From Paenibacillus sp. cl123 (GTDB taxonomy: Bacteria > Bacillota > Bacilli > Paenibacillales > NBRC-103111): a stretch of DNA of 64,000 nucleotides. The stretch's first letter is position 1. Each line of letters begins with the position of its first letter. The stretch covers positions 120,735 through 184,734 of the forward strand of contig NZ_FMYY01000001.1 of the NCBI RefSeq assembly GCF_900101595.1, read 5' to 3'. A program made the translations under genes and the position numbers. The notes beneath the pieces are model-generated. The model ran no database searches. It was given only the letters and a program-made list of their open reading frames with translations, and was not told where the DNA came from. Positions 34,707 to 42,675 of the stretch are shown here, piece by piece.

Positions 34707-35839
34707 AGCCATTGAAAGTAGCTATCGTTCACGATTATTTGAACCAGATGGGCGGAGCGGAGCGGGTTGTGGCCGTGTTCCACAAGATGTTCCCGGAGGC
34801 TCCGATCTATACGACCATCGTAGACCGCGAAGCGCTGCTGGATGAGCTGAAGGATGCCGACATCCGCACCACCTGGATGCAGCGCATCCCGGGCATTCTG
34901 CAGAGATTCAAGCAGTTTTTCTGGCTGTACCCGTTCGCCGTCCAATCGATGGATCTCAGGGAGTACGATCTTGTTCTCAGCTCCAGCAGCGCATATGCGA
35001 AAGGGGTGCCGATCGCCGAGAAAACGGTCCATATCTGCTATTGTCATACGCCGATGCGCTTTGCCTGGGACTTCGCCACTTATATGGAAGGGATGAAGGT
35101 GCCGGCTCCGCTCAAGTGGCTGGCGAGCAATACCGTGAAGCTGCTGAAGCAATGGGACATCCGCTCGACCCGGAGCGTGCATCATCTCATTGCCAACTCC
35201 TCGGTGGTGCAGCAGCGGATCGCCGCCTGCTATAACCGTCAGGCTGTGAAGATTTATCCTCCGGTCGATGTCGAGCGCTACGAGATGAATCCGGAGCCGC
35301 TGGGCGATTATTTCCTGGTCGTGTCACGGCTTGTTTCCTATAAAAAAATCGATCTGGCCGTTCAAGCCTGCAGCCGTCTCGGCCGGAGGCTTGTTGTAGT
35401 CGGAGGCGGTCCCGACCTGGAGCGTCTGCGGTCGATGGCCGGAGAAAGCGTCCAATTCACAGGACGTCTTTCCGACGAAGAGGTAGTCCGCTACATGCGG
35501 CATTGCCGGGCATTTCTGTTCCCCGGGTTGGAGGACTTCGGCATTACGCCGCTTGAGGCCAACGCCTGCGGCAGGCCGGTCGTCGCGTACCGCGGCGGCG
35601 GCGCGCTGGATACTGTCCTCCCCGGCGTCAATGGCTGCTACTTCGCGGAGCAGACGGTAGATTCGCTGGCGGCCGCTCTGGAAGATTTCGAGCGAATGAG
35701 CTGGAACCCGCAGCAGATTCGCCAGCATGCCGAGAAGTTCAGCGAGCAGCGCTTCCGGGAAGAGCTGATGGCCCTGGTTGAGCGGCATATGCAGGAAGAA
35801 AGCGGCGCCTACAGCTATGTGGCTGTTTCCAAATCTTAA
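34703..35839 (+). CDS. Glycosyltransferase family 4 (mannosyltransferase-like, GTG start)
   Basis: A 378-residue GT-B enzyme, starting at GTG after AAGGAG. IVHDYLNQMGGAERVV, YCHTPMRFAWDF and the donor motif EDFGITPLEANACGRPVVAYRGGGALDT resemble WbaZ/WbdC-like mannosyl- or rhamnosyltransferases, in keeping with the GDP-mannose gene that follows. The donor remains unproven. It is the last glycosyltransferase of the operon. Confidence 0.87.
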   Translation: MKPLKVAIVHDYLNQMGGAERVVAVFHKMFPEAPIYTTIVDREALLDELKDADIRTTWMQRIPGILQRFKQFFWLYPFAVQSMDLREYDLVLSSSSAYAKGVPIAEKTVHICYCHTPMRFAWDFATYMEGMKVPAPLKWLASNTVKLLKQWDIRSTRSVHHLIANSSVVQQRIAACYNRQAVKIYPPVDVERYEMNPEPLGDYFLVVSRLVSYKKIDLAVQACSRLGRRLVVVGGGPDLERLRSMAGESVQFTGRLSDEEVVRYMRHCRAFLFPGLEDFGITPLEANACGRPVVAYRGGGALDTVLPGVNGCYFAEQTVDSLAAALEDFERMSWNPQQIRQHAEKFSEQRFREELMALVERHMQEESGAYSYVAVSKS

Positions 35840-35861
35840 TCCATAGAAGAGCGGAGAGTGA

Positions 35862-37238
35862 ATGAAGATGAAATTGATTTTATTGTCCGGCGGTTCCGGT
35901 AAACGATTGTGGCCCTTGTCCAATGATTCCCGTTCGAAGCAATTTCTCAAGGTACTGAAAAACGACGAGCAGCAGCTCGAATCGATGGTGCAGCGGGTAT
36001 GGAGACAGCTGGGCCGCGAAGGATTGGCCCGGGACGCTTATATCGCCTCCGGCAAATCGCAGATCGAGATGATTCAAAGCCAGGTAGGCAGCGAAGCGCC
36101 TGTCATTATCGAGCCGGAGCGCCGGGATACTTTTCCCGCGATAGCACTCGCCGCCACTTATTTATATTCCATGGTCGGCGTGGGCTTGAACGAGGTGGTG
36201 GCGGTGCTGCCCGTCGATCCCTTCGTCGAGGACCGCTTTTTCACCAAAGTGAAGGAGCTGGAGCATGTTATTGCTGAGTCCGGCGCCGACCTGGCGCTGA
36301 TGGGCGTCAAGCCGACTTACCCGTCGGAGAAATACGGCTATATCGTACCAAGGGAGGGCGAGGAGGGCGCTTATGCGACCGTCAGCCACTTCATCGAGAA
36401 ACCCCGCGAGGATAAGGCGAAGGAGCTGATCGGTCAGCAAGCGCTTTGGAATTGCGGGGTTTTTGCGTTCAAGCTGAACTATATCATTCAGCTCCTTATT
36501 GCTCAGGGACTGCCTATTCAATATGAAGAGATGCTCAAGCAATACGGGAAGATGAAGAAGATCAGCTTCGACTACGAGGTGGTGGAGAAGGCGTCCCATA
36601 TCGCAGTCGTGCCCTATGACGGCTACTGGAAGGACCTGGGGACCTGGAACACGCTGACGGAAGAGATCGAGACAGGCATTATCGGACGCGGTACCATTTG
36701 CCCGGATTCCCGCAACACGCACCTGATCAATGAGCTGGATATCCCGGTGGCGGTGCTCGGTCTGTCGAATGTCATCGTATCGACAAGCCCCGACGGCATT
36801 CTGGTGGCGGAGAAGGATGCCAGCCCGCGGGTGAAGGATCTGATCCAGGCGTTCGAGCAGCGTCCGATGTACGAGGAGCGTCGTTGGGGCTCCTACCGCG
36901 TGCTGGACTACAAGAAGCAGGCGGACGGCAGCGAAGTGCTGACCAAGCGTATTTTCGTGGCCGCCGGCAAAAATCTGAGTTATCAGATTCACCACAAGCG
37001 CAGCGAAGTATGGACGATTATTGCCGGTACCGGCGAAGTGGTCGTGAATGGTTCGTTCGCTCCTGTGCAGGCCGGTGATGTGCTGAAAATTCCGGCGGAA
37101 GCGAAGCACAGCATCCGGGCAACGACAGATCTGGAAATTATCGAAGTACAGCGGGGCAGCGAGCTGGTGGAGGAAGATATCATCAGACTTTGCATGTCCT
37201 GGGATGAAATATGCGGATACTGCGCCGTAGTAGGCTGA
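35862..37238 (+). CDS. manC: Mannose-1-phosphate guanylyltransferase with cupin domain
   Basis: A 458-residue two-domain enzyme of the ManC/AlgA type. The N-terminal pyrophosphorylase part has LSGGSGKRLWPLSNDSRSKQ and FIEKP; the C-terminal cupin (about residues 330-440; RRWGSYRVLDYK, YQIHHKRSE, GDVLKIPAEAKHS) corresponds to the mannose-6-phosphate isomerase part of bifunctional homologues. It would supply GDP-mannose. The second ATG (35868) has better spacing from GGAGAG than the first and may be the true start. It is the last gene of the EPS operon. Confidence 0.9.
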   Translation: MKMKLILLSGGSGKRLWPLSNDSRSKQFLKVLKNDEQQLESMVQRVWRQLGREGLARDAYIASGKSQIEMIQSQVGSEAPVIIEPERRDTFPAIALAATYLYSMVGVGLNEVVAVLPVDPFVEDRFFTKVKELEHVIAESGADLALMGVKPTYPSEKYGYIVPREGEEGAYATVSHFIEKPREDKAKELIGQQALWNCGVFAFKLNYIIQLLIAQGLPIQYEEMLKQYGKMKKISFDYEVVEKASHIAVVPYDGYWKDLGTWNTLTEEIETGIIGRGTICPDSRNTHLINELDIPVAVLGLSNVIVSTSPDGILVAEKDASPRVKDLIQAFEQRPMYEERRWGSYRVLDYKKQADGSEVLTKRIFVAAGKNLSYQIHHKRSEVWTIIAGTGEVVVNGSFAPVQAGDVLKIPAEAKHSIRATTDLEIIEVQRGSELVEEDIIRLCMSWDEICGYCAVVG

Positions 37239-37266
37239 TTTTACTCTCTTGCGCAGGCACAATAAA

Positions 37267-37291
37267 GCCCCCGGTTCTTAGGACCGGGGGC
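37267..37291. terminator. Terminator between the EPS operon and xre1
   Basis: GCCCCCGGT and ACCGGGGGC arms form a GC-rich hairpin between convergent units. The minus strand has TTTATT after it, the plus strand little T, so it is a better terminator for xre1. Confidence 0.7.
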
Positions 37292-37301
37292 ATGTTGCCG
37301 T

Positions 37302-37670
37302 TTAGAAGGAACGCTCGGCTCTGACAAAGGCGATAAACCGTTTCGCTTCCTCCGGCGTCAGTTCCTTGCCGTCGATCGTGAGCGCGAAGTTCTGCAGGAT
37401 ACGTTCGTCGGAAAGCTCGAGGCTGTCTACGAACAGCCGGACCTCCGTATCCAGCACCATCTCGGGATCTTCCGTGCGGCCCAGCAAATAATCGATGGAA
37501 ACTTTGAAAAAATTCGCAATGTTTACCAGCGTATCATAGTCTGGTTCTCTCCGATTCTTCTCGTAATGCGACAAAGAAGCTCTGGAAATATCCAGCTTTA
37601 ACGAAAGATCTTCTTGAGTCATGCCTTGTTTCTCGCGCAGCGCGGCGATTCTATTTCCTATTTGCCCCAA
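37302..37670 (-). CDS. Xre-family regulator 1 (TTG start)
   Basis: A 122-residue DNA-binding protein. N-terminal HTH: MTQEDLSLKLDISRASLSHYEKNRREPDYDTL (recognition helix SRASLSHYEKN), then FFKVSIDYLLGRTEDPE and a C-terminal helical part ending EEAKRFIAFVRAERSF. The start at 37670 (TTG) is preferred to an in-frame TTG at 37685 because the protein then lines up from residue 1 with its paralogue at 38091 and GGGGTGG precedes it. The two share most residues over their length. One promoter candidate (TTTAAC-N18-TATACT) lies just upstream, another with an operator at 37931. Probably binds the GATACA operators. Confidence 0.85.
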   Translation of the reverse strand: MGQIGNRIAALREKQGMTQEDLSLKLDISRASLSHYEKNRREPDYDTLVNIANFFKVSIDYLLGRTEDPEMVLDTEVRLFVDSLELSDERILQNFALTIDGKELTPEEAKRFIAFVRAERSF

Positions 37671-37930
37671 CAGTGACCACCCCAATCGGTTGTTAAAGTA
37701 TACCTGATCGTTAGATAGAGGTTAAAAGCTCTGCAGCACCTATTCTTTGAAATTTAGTTCAATCGTCATGTTTCAAAGGGAAGACTCCCGGGTAATTATA
37801 GAGCGGAGAACAACCCCCGGGCGCCGGCGCTTCTCTCCGGCGTGCATAATTTTCTGAAATAATGACGACGAACGTTAGCCATTAAGAACAGGGGGGGATC
37901 TACAGATCATTTTGGCTTGCGGATAAGTAA

Positions 37931-37959
37931 ATTATACATTACGTATCGTCGTTTGTGAA
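37931..37959 (-). promoter_or_regulatory. Minus-strand promoter with operator M upstream of xre1
   Basis: TTCACA (37954-37959) and TATAAT (37931-37936) are 17 bases apart and an operator-like TATACATTACGTATC (37933-37947, two mismatches) covers the spacer. The same arrangement and flanks recur at xre2 (38539-38567), so the region was duplicated with the gene. The roughly 260 bases from here to xre1 hold GC-rich inverted repeats but no convincing ORF. Confidence 0.65.
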
Positions 37960-38015
37960 GAATAGATCAGCATTCCTGCAAAGGAAATTTTAGAGTATAA
38001 AATTTACATAAAGAT

Positions 38016-38056
38016 GATACAATATGTATCTGGAATATGTTACAATAAGTATTGTA
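38016..38056. promoter_or_regulatory. Operator N and an adjacent palindrome between the xre genes
   Basis: A perfect operator GATACAATATGTATC (38016-38030) is followed by a second inverted repeat, TACAATAAGTATTGTA (38041-38056). They lie between the end of xre2 and the xre1 promoter and may be an upstream control site for xre1. Confidence 0.65.
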
Positions 38057-38090
38057 TTCGCAATGGCGATGTCCTAGACATGGGAGGCGG

Positions 38091-38462
38091 TTATTTAAAA
38101 GCGCGTTCCGCTCTCACGAAGGCGATAAAGCGTTTGGCTTCCTCAAAGGACAGCTTCGTTCCATCGATCGTCAATGCAAATTTCTCCATCAGCAGGTCAT
38201 CCGACAATTCGAGTTGATCGACAAATGATCGGATATTTGGGTCTAAAGTTTGGTGAGGGTCGTTCGTCCTGCCCATTAGATAATCCAATGAAACTTTGAA
38301 GAGATCCGCGACCTTCACGAGGGTCTCATAATCTGGTTCTCTGCGGCTTTTCTCGTAGTGGCACAGCGAAGCGCGGGAAATATCGATCTTCTTGGAAAGT
38401 TCCTCTTGCGTCATGCCGAATTTCTCCCGAAGAAGAGCGATCCTGTCCCCGATCATATTCAT
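38091..38462 (-). CDS. Xre-family regulator 2
   Basis: A 123-residue paralogue of regulator 1, with HTH MTQEELSKKIDISRASLCHYEKSRREPDYETL and the C-terminal end FEEAKRFIAFVRAERAFK. It starts ATG after GGAGGG. The two genes stand in tandem with duplicated promoters. Both C-terminal halves keep a helical SDxxLxxNFALTIDGxxL-like region that may mediate dimerisation or sensing. As with regulator 1, the recognition helix matches that of the 68-residue Xre at 4117. Confidence 0.87.
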   Translation of the reverse strand: MNMIGDRIALLREKFGMTQEELSKKIDISRASLCHYEKSRREPDYETLVKVADLFKVSLDYLMGRTNDPHQTLDPNIRSFVDQLELSDDLLMEKFALTIDGTKLSFEEAKRFIAFVRAERAFK

Positions 38463-38538
38463 TTTGCGGTTCCCTCCAAACTGCTATTGTACCTAAATAT
38501 TGAAATTGTCGAATTGTGTTGGTGTCGCTCACGTTTAG

Positions 38539-38567
38539 ATTATACATTACGTAGCAAGGTTTGTGAA
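38539..38567 (-). promoter_or_regulatory. xre2 promoter with degenerate operator O
   Basis: TTCACA (38562-38567), a 17-base spacer and TATAAT (38539-38544). The spacer sequence TATACATTACGTAGC (38541-38555) is a weakened operator with three mismatches. Flanks match the promoter at 37931. Confidence 0.65.
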
Positions 38568-38629
38568 GAACTAGAAATGGAAATCACTAGGGACTTTAGT
38601 ATCGTTTTTGTTAAAGGTTGGATGAAAAT

Positions 38630-38667
38630 GATACAAATAGTATCTTTTTTGTGATACAATGAGTATA
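38630..38667. promoter_or_regulatory. Operators P and Q upstream of the sinR-like gene
   Basis: GATACAAATAGTATC (38630-38644, one mismatch) and GATACAATGAGTATA (38653-38667, two mismatches) lie 23 bases apart, 56-93 bases before the start codon. The promoter elements are not clear here. Confidence 0.65.
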
Positions 38668-38722
38668 TAGTTACAAGGTAGACGTCTTGCCATTCCACAC
38701 AACCTTTAGGAGGAATACCCGA

Positions 38723-39067
38723 ATGATAGGTACACGTATTCAAAATTTGCGGCATCAGAAGCGTATGTCCATAACAGAGCTTGCTGCACGGGCAGGCGTC
38801 GCCAAGTCGTATCTGAGTTCTATCGAACGGGATTTGCAGTCCAACCCGTCGATTCAGTTTCTGCGGAAGCTTGCTCCGGTTCTTGGGGTTAATGTGCAAA
38901 CGCTGATTCTTCATGACGCATCCGAGCATAAGCCGGAGCCTCTGGATCAGGAATGGGTTCAGATCATTCAGGAGCTGAATGAGCTTGGGATGAGCAAGGA
39001 TTCGCTGAGGCGCATTGTCAGACAGCTCAAATCGCGTGAAAACCTCACTTATGAGCAGGCGCAATAA
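38723..39067 (+). CDS. sinR: SinR-like transcriptional regulator
   Basis: A 114-residue protein with a HTH very close to B. subtilis SinR: MSITELAARAGVAKSYLSSIERDLQSNPSIQFLRKLAPVL, then PLDQEWVQIIQELNELGMSKDSLRRIV, the Sin multimerisation helix-turn-helix that SinI mimics. SinR represses eps and matrix genes in Bacillus. The start ATG 38723 follows AGGAGG; an in-frame TTG further up is rejected. Its recognition helix (AKSYLSSIERD) differs from those of the other Xre proteins, so it probably reads another site. No SinI-like gene was found in the window. Confidence 0.88.
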   Translation: MIGTRIQNLRHQKRMSITELAARAGVAKSYLSSIERDLQSNPSIQFLRKLAPVLGVNVQTLILHDASEHKPEPLDQEWVQIIQELNELGMSKDSLRRIVRQLKSRENLTYEQAQ

Positions 39068-39288
39068 GCAGATTTCTATGCTTGTGTGACAATACTTGAC
39101 AAATGCCGGGAGGAATTCCGTTCATTTTCAAATCTAAAAAAATCTTTAGGTTTGCAAAAATAGCTATTTCAGACTATCAAAAAATAACGGATTTGCCGAT
39201 AAAATACTCTACGTGGATAAGGAGTAATATTCATTTTTGAATATGACCAGAGAGCAGACTTGAATTAACAACAGAGAGAGAGGTTTTT

Positions 39289-39474
39289 ATGGAAACAGCC
39301 ATATCTTTGGACATTAAGCATGCGTTGAGGCAAATGGGCATAAATCCTATCAAAGCCATGGATATATTAGCCTTTGAAACAGCGGGCCATGTAATTGCCG
39401 GAATGGAGCAACCCTCTAACACCGCTCTCCCTGAAAGTAACCATGCGTATCATACCCGCGAGCTGGAGCGCTAA
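39289..39474 (+). CDS. Small protein, 61 aa, unknown
   Basis: Begins with ATG after a strong GAGAGAGAGG site. The sequence starts METAISLDIKHALRQMGINP and ends HAYHTRELER. No family is recognised, and it does not resemble SinI. It lies between the sinR-like gene and serC. A plausible small gene on ribosome-site grounds alone. Confidence 0.45.
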   Translation: METAISLDIKHALRQMGINPIKAMDILAFETAGHVIAGMEQPSNTALPESNHAYHTRELER

Positions 39475-39635
39475 GCCGCCTTGCCCCTCCGTTCTCTTAC
39501 ACTTTTCACTTGGCAATCGGTTTCTGCTTGGATTGTTAGCCCGGGGTCGGGCTGCCGGAGAAACTAATACTTGAATCGGCGGCGCATCCTTTGCTATCAT
39601 AGCGATATCCTATGAAAAGCAAAGGTGTGAAGCCA

Positions 39636-40724
39636 GTGACTAAGCGCGCATACAATTTCAACGCAGGCCCGGCAGCCCTGCCTCTGGAAGTTCTCCAGAA
39701 GGCGCAGGAGCAATTTGTTGAATATCAGGGCATCGGGATGTCCATCATGGAGATTTCGCATCGAAGCTCCCAATATGAGCAATTGAATGAAGAAACGCAG
39801 AGCCTCTTGAAGGAACTGTACGCCATCCCGGACGGCTACAAAATCATGTTCCTTCAAGGCGGGGCCAGCACCCAGTTTGCCATGATCCCGATGAACCTGC
39901 TGAAGGCCGGTCAGACAGCTTATTATGTACAGACGGGCGCCTGGGCTACGAAAGCGATCAAAGAGGCCAAGCTGTTCGGCGAGACGGCGATCGCAGCCAG
40001 CTCCGAGAGCGACAGATATACGAGAATTCCGGATCTAAGCCAGCTGAAGCTCGGCGATGATGCGGCGTATTTGCATATCACGTCCAACGAAACCATTGAA
40101 GGCACTCAATATGCGGAATACCCGGATACAGGCAGCGTGCCGCTGATCGGCGACATGTCCAGCGACATCTTGTGCCGTCCGGTGGACGTCTCGAAGTTCG
40201 CCATGATCTATGCGGGCGCGCAGAAAAACCTGGGGCCTTCGGGCGTCACTGTGGTCATCGCGCGAGACGAGCTGGTCCGGGAATCGCCAAAGCATCTGGC
40301 GACGATGCTGCGCTACGACACGCACGCCAAGGCGAATTCCCTGTACAATACACCTCCGGTATACTCCGTCTACATGATGAATCTGGTGCTGAAGTGGGTC
40401 CGCGACAACGGCGGAGCAGCAGCCATGGAGAAACGCAATAAGGAGAAGACCGGCTTGATCTACGAGGCGATCGACCGCAGCGAAGGCTTCTACCGCGGTG
40501 TAGTTCAGCCTGCTTATCGCTCGATCATGAACATCACGTTCCGGATGGAGAACGAGGAGCTGGAGAAGAAATTTGTCAAAGAATCGGAGCAGAACGGATT
40601 CGTCGGGCTGAAGGGCCACCGCGATGTCGGAGGCTTGCGCGCATCGACCTACAATGCCGTTCCTTTCGAAGCTTGTCAAGCGCTCGCTGCTTTTATGAGC
40701 GATTTCCAGCAGCGTAACGGTTAA
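39636..40724 (+). CDS. serC: Phosphoserine aminotransferase
   Basis: PLP-dependent enzyme of serine synthesis: 3-phosphohydroxypyruvate plus glutamate gives phosphoserine; it also works in pyridoxine biosynthesis in some bacteria. The start is GTG 39636 (TKRAYNFNAGPAALPLEVL), which has AAAGGTGTG in front and matches the usual family N-terminus; the in-frame ATG at 39612 has no ribosome site. 362 residues, with GGASTQFAMIPMNLL and the PLP-binding Lys in AGAQKNLGPSG near residue 197. A TTGAAT/TATCAT promoter lies within 39570-39600. Confidence 0.95.
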   Translation: MTKRAYNFNAGPAALPLEVLQKAQEQFVEYQGIGMSIMEISHRSSQYEQLNEETQSLLKELYAIPDGYKIMFLQGGASTQFAMIPMNLLKAGQTAYYVQTGAWATKAIKEAKLFGETAIAASSESDRYTRIPDLSQLKLGDDAAYLHITSNETIEGTQYAEYPDTGSVPLIGDMSSDILCRPVDVSKFAMIYAGAQKNLGPSGVTVVIARDELVRESPKHLATMLRYDTHAKANSLYNTPPVYSVYMMNLVLKWVRDNGGAAAMEKRNKEKTGLIYEAIDRSEGFYRGVVQPAYRSIMNITFRMENEELEKKFVKESEQNGFVGLKGHRDVGGLRASTYNAVPFEACQALAAFMSDFQQRNG

Positions 40725-40746
40725 TATCCGGCTTTAAGCCGCCAAC

Positions 40747-40790
40747 AACAACTCCGCCCGGGATGCTTACGCATCCCGGGCGGAGTTGTT
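40747..40790. terminator. Bidirectional terminator between serC and the response regulator
   Basis: A perfect 20-base-pair stem (AACAACTCCGCCCGGGATGC with its complement) around a TTAC loop. T-rich bases follow on both strands. Confidence 0.92.
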
Positions 40791-40792
40791 TG

Positions 40793-41509
40793 TCAAGCCG
40801 GCGATTCCTTCATCGTAGGCTCGGCGAGCTTATAGCCGACATTGCGAATCGTAACAATAAACTCGGGCGTGCGCGCATTCGTCTCGATTTTTTCGCGCAG
40901 ATGGCTGATGTGCACGTCTACGATACGCGTGTCGCCCAGAAAATGATAATCCCATACGCCATGCAGCAGCTGCTGGCGGCTGAGCACTTTGCCGCGATGC
41001 TTGCAGAGGAAGAGCAGCAGATCGAATTCCTTGGGCGTCAGCTCGATGGATTCGCCCTTTACTTTCACCTCGCGCTGATCGGGCTGGATGACGATGGGCC
41101 CGATCTCGACCGGCGGGTTTCCGGGGGAGGAAGGGAGAATTTGGATACGCCGCAAAATCGCCTGAATCCGGGAGATCAGCTCCTGGGGGCTGAACGGTTT
41201 GGTCATATAGTCGTCCGCGCCGTTGTCGAGGCCGGCGATTTTGTCGGACAAATCCTGCATGGCGGTCAGCATGACGATGGGGACCATATTGTTTTGGCTG
41301 CGCAGCTTGCGGCATACCTGGATGCCGTCCATTTTGGGCAGCATGAGATCGAGCACGATGACGTCGGGCCTGAATTGCCGGATGGCGTTAAATACTTCTT
41401 CCCCGTCATAAACGCAGTAAACCTCGAAGCCAACCAGCTTCAAGTTGAATTCTATCAGCATCGAAATCGAAGGCTCGTCGTCGACAACAAGAATTTTCTT
41501 TTTCATCAT
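40793..41509 (-). CDS. OmpR/PhoP-type response regulator, orphan
   Basis: A 238-residue two-domain regulator. The receiver has Asp10/Asp11, phospho-acceptor Asp54 (VIVLDLMLPKMDG) and TKPF Lys near residue 103. The C-terminal winged helix begins ELTPKEFDLLLFL and ends TIRNVGYKL. It resembles PhoP of Bacillus along its whole length. No histidine kinase gene is adjacent on either side, so its sensor is elsewhere. ATG 41509 is preferred to a TTG two codons earlier; AAAGGAG lies at about ten bases. Confidence 0.9.
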   Translation of the reverse strand: MMKKKILVVDDEPSISMLIEFNLKLVGFEVYCVYDGEEVFNAIRQFRPDVIVLDLMLPKMDGIQVCRKLRSQNNMVPIVMLTAMQDLSDKIAGLDNGADDYMTKPFSPQELISRIQAILRRIQILPSSPGNPPVEIGPIVIQPDQREVKVKGESIELTPKEFDLLLFLCKHRGKVLSRQQLLHGVWDYHFLGDTRIVDVHISHLREKIETNARTPEFIVTIRNVGYKLAEPTMKESPA

Positions 41510-41707
41510 TTCCAAAGTTCTCCTTTACGGGTTTATTTCACAGAGGTCCCTGCCGGCTAAGGCTGATGAAAGGTTGATAATCCTCCGTATTGCGATTATG
41601 ATCGTAATAGATTGCGGCAGCTTCCTTGCTATTATCTCAAGGGACCGTCAACCTTATATTAAGATGGCGTAAAACGAGTGTAAAATGTGAAAGGAATGTT
41701 ACTGGTT

Positions 41708-42172
41708 ATGGCGTTTCATATCGTATTGGTCGAGCCGGAAATTCCGGCCAATACCGGCAACATCTCCCGTACTTGCGCAGCGACCGGCACCTGGCTCCAT
41801 CTGGTGCGTCCGCTGGGCTTCGATACGGATGACCGCACATTGAAGCGGGCGGGGCTGGATTACTGGCATTCGGTGAAGCTGGAGTATCATGATTCCTTCC
41901 AGGAAGTGAAGGATCTTTATCCGGATGGCCGGTTTTTCTTCGCTACGACGAAGGCGGACAAGCTGTACACCGAATGGGAGTTTCAGGACGGGGATTTCCT
42001 CGTATTCGGCAAGGAGACGAAAGGACTCGACCCGGGCCTATTGGCCGAGCATCCGGACTCGTGGATGAGACTTCCGATGACCGACGCGGTCCGCTCGCTG
42101 AACTTGTCCAATTCCGCTGCTATTATTCTTTATGAGGGCCTGAGGCAGACGGGATTTGCCGGGTTGAAGTAA
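41708..42172 (+). CDS. trmL: tRNA (cytidine/uridine-2'-O-)-methyltransferase
   Basis: A 154-residue SPOUT-class RNA methyltransferase that 2'-O-methylates the wobble base (position 34) of certain tRNAs. Sequence: FHIVLVEPEIPANTGNISRTCAATG at the start; the trefoil-knot SAM site is formed by VFGKETKGLDPGLL and RLPMTDAVRSLNLSNSAAIILYEGLRQ. Start chosen at 41708, where the usual family N-terminus begins; GTG 41687 and ATG 41696 are alternatives. Confidence 0.94.
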   Translation: MAFHIVLVEPEIPANTGNISRTCAATGTWLHLVRPLGFDTDDRTLKRAGLDYWHSVKLEYHDSFQEVKDLYPDGRFFFATTKADKLYTEWEFQDGDFLVFGKETKGLDPGLLAEHPDSWMRLPMTDAVRSLNLSNSAAIILYEGLRQTGFAGLK

Positions 42173-42352
42173 GAGAGGCCGGGACATGGCCCGCCGCTGT
42201 TTCAGATGCGCGCAAATCGGGTATGAAGGTTGGTAAGGCCGGCGTGGCGCTGCAAGAAAAAGGAACAAAAGGCGGCAGGAATTTTTACACGGGTGTCGAA
42301 TTGTTAGGGAAGTGAATTCAGTTTCACAGAGTGTATAAAGTGAGGTGAATTG

Positions 42353-42619
42353 ATGATGAAACCGGCAGGTGTCGTACGCAAGGTCGACCAGCTAGGGCGG
42401 ATCGTGCTTCCCAAGTCGTTGCGCAAACGATATCAGATGAATGAAGGAGATCCGGTAGAAATACTCGTGAGCGGCGATCATATTATTTTGGAACGCTTCC
42501 GTCCACGCTGCGTTTTCTGCGGCTCGATGGAGCAGGTGAGCGATTTCAAAGAAAGACATATTTGCTCCGAATGCTTGGGAGAGATGTATCATTTGAGACC
42601 AAGCAATTCGCAGGCTTAA
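42353..42619 (+). CDS. AbrB-like transition-state regulator with Cys4 tail
   Basis: An 88-residue DNA-binding protein. The N-terminal swapped-hairpin AbrB domain is MKPAGVVRKVDQLGRIVLPK through VSGDHIILERF. The C-terminal half carries four cysteines, CVFC at 53/56 and CSEC at 71/74, a pattern suited to a zinc ribbon or redox site, unlike B. subtilis AbrB. This Cys4 type is common in Paenibacillus relatives. AbrB-type proteins repress stationary-phase and matrix genes, so a link to the EPS regulon is possible. Confidence 0.9.
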   Translation: MMKPAGVVRKVDQLGRIVLPKSLRKRYQMNEGDPVEILVSGDHIILERFRPRCVFCGSMEQVSDFKERHICSECLGEMYHLRPSNSQA

Positions 42620-42636
42620 GATTTCCATAAGACCCG

Positions 42637-42673
42637 AACAGGCTTGCCGGAACCAGATCCGGCAAGCCTGTTT
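42637..42673. terminator. Bidirectional terminator between abrB-like and hydrolase-SARP genes
   Basis: AACAGGCTTGCCGGA and TCCGGCAAGCCTGTT arms with a short loop. TTTT follows on the plus strand. Confidence 0.9.
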
Positions 42674-42675
42674 TG

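Noticed and set aside
38014-38217. 67-codon plus-strand ORF in the xre intergenic region
   Set aside because: It begins inside operator N and ends antisense to the xre2 coding region; no ribosome site.
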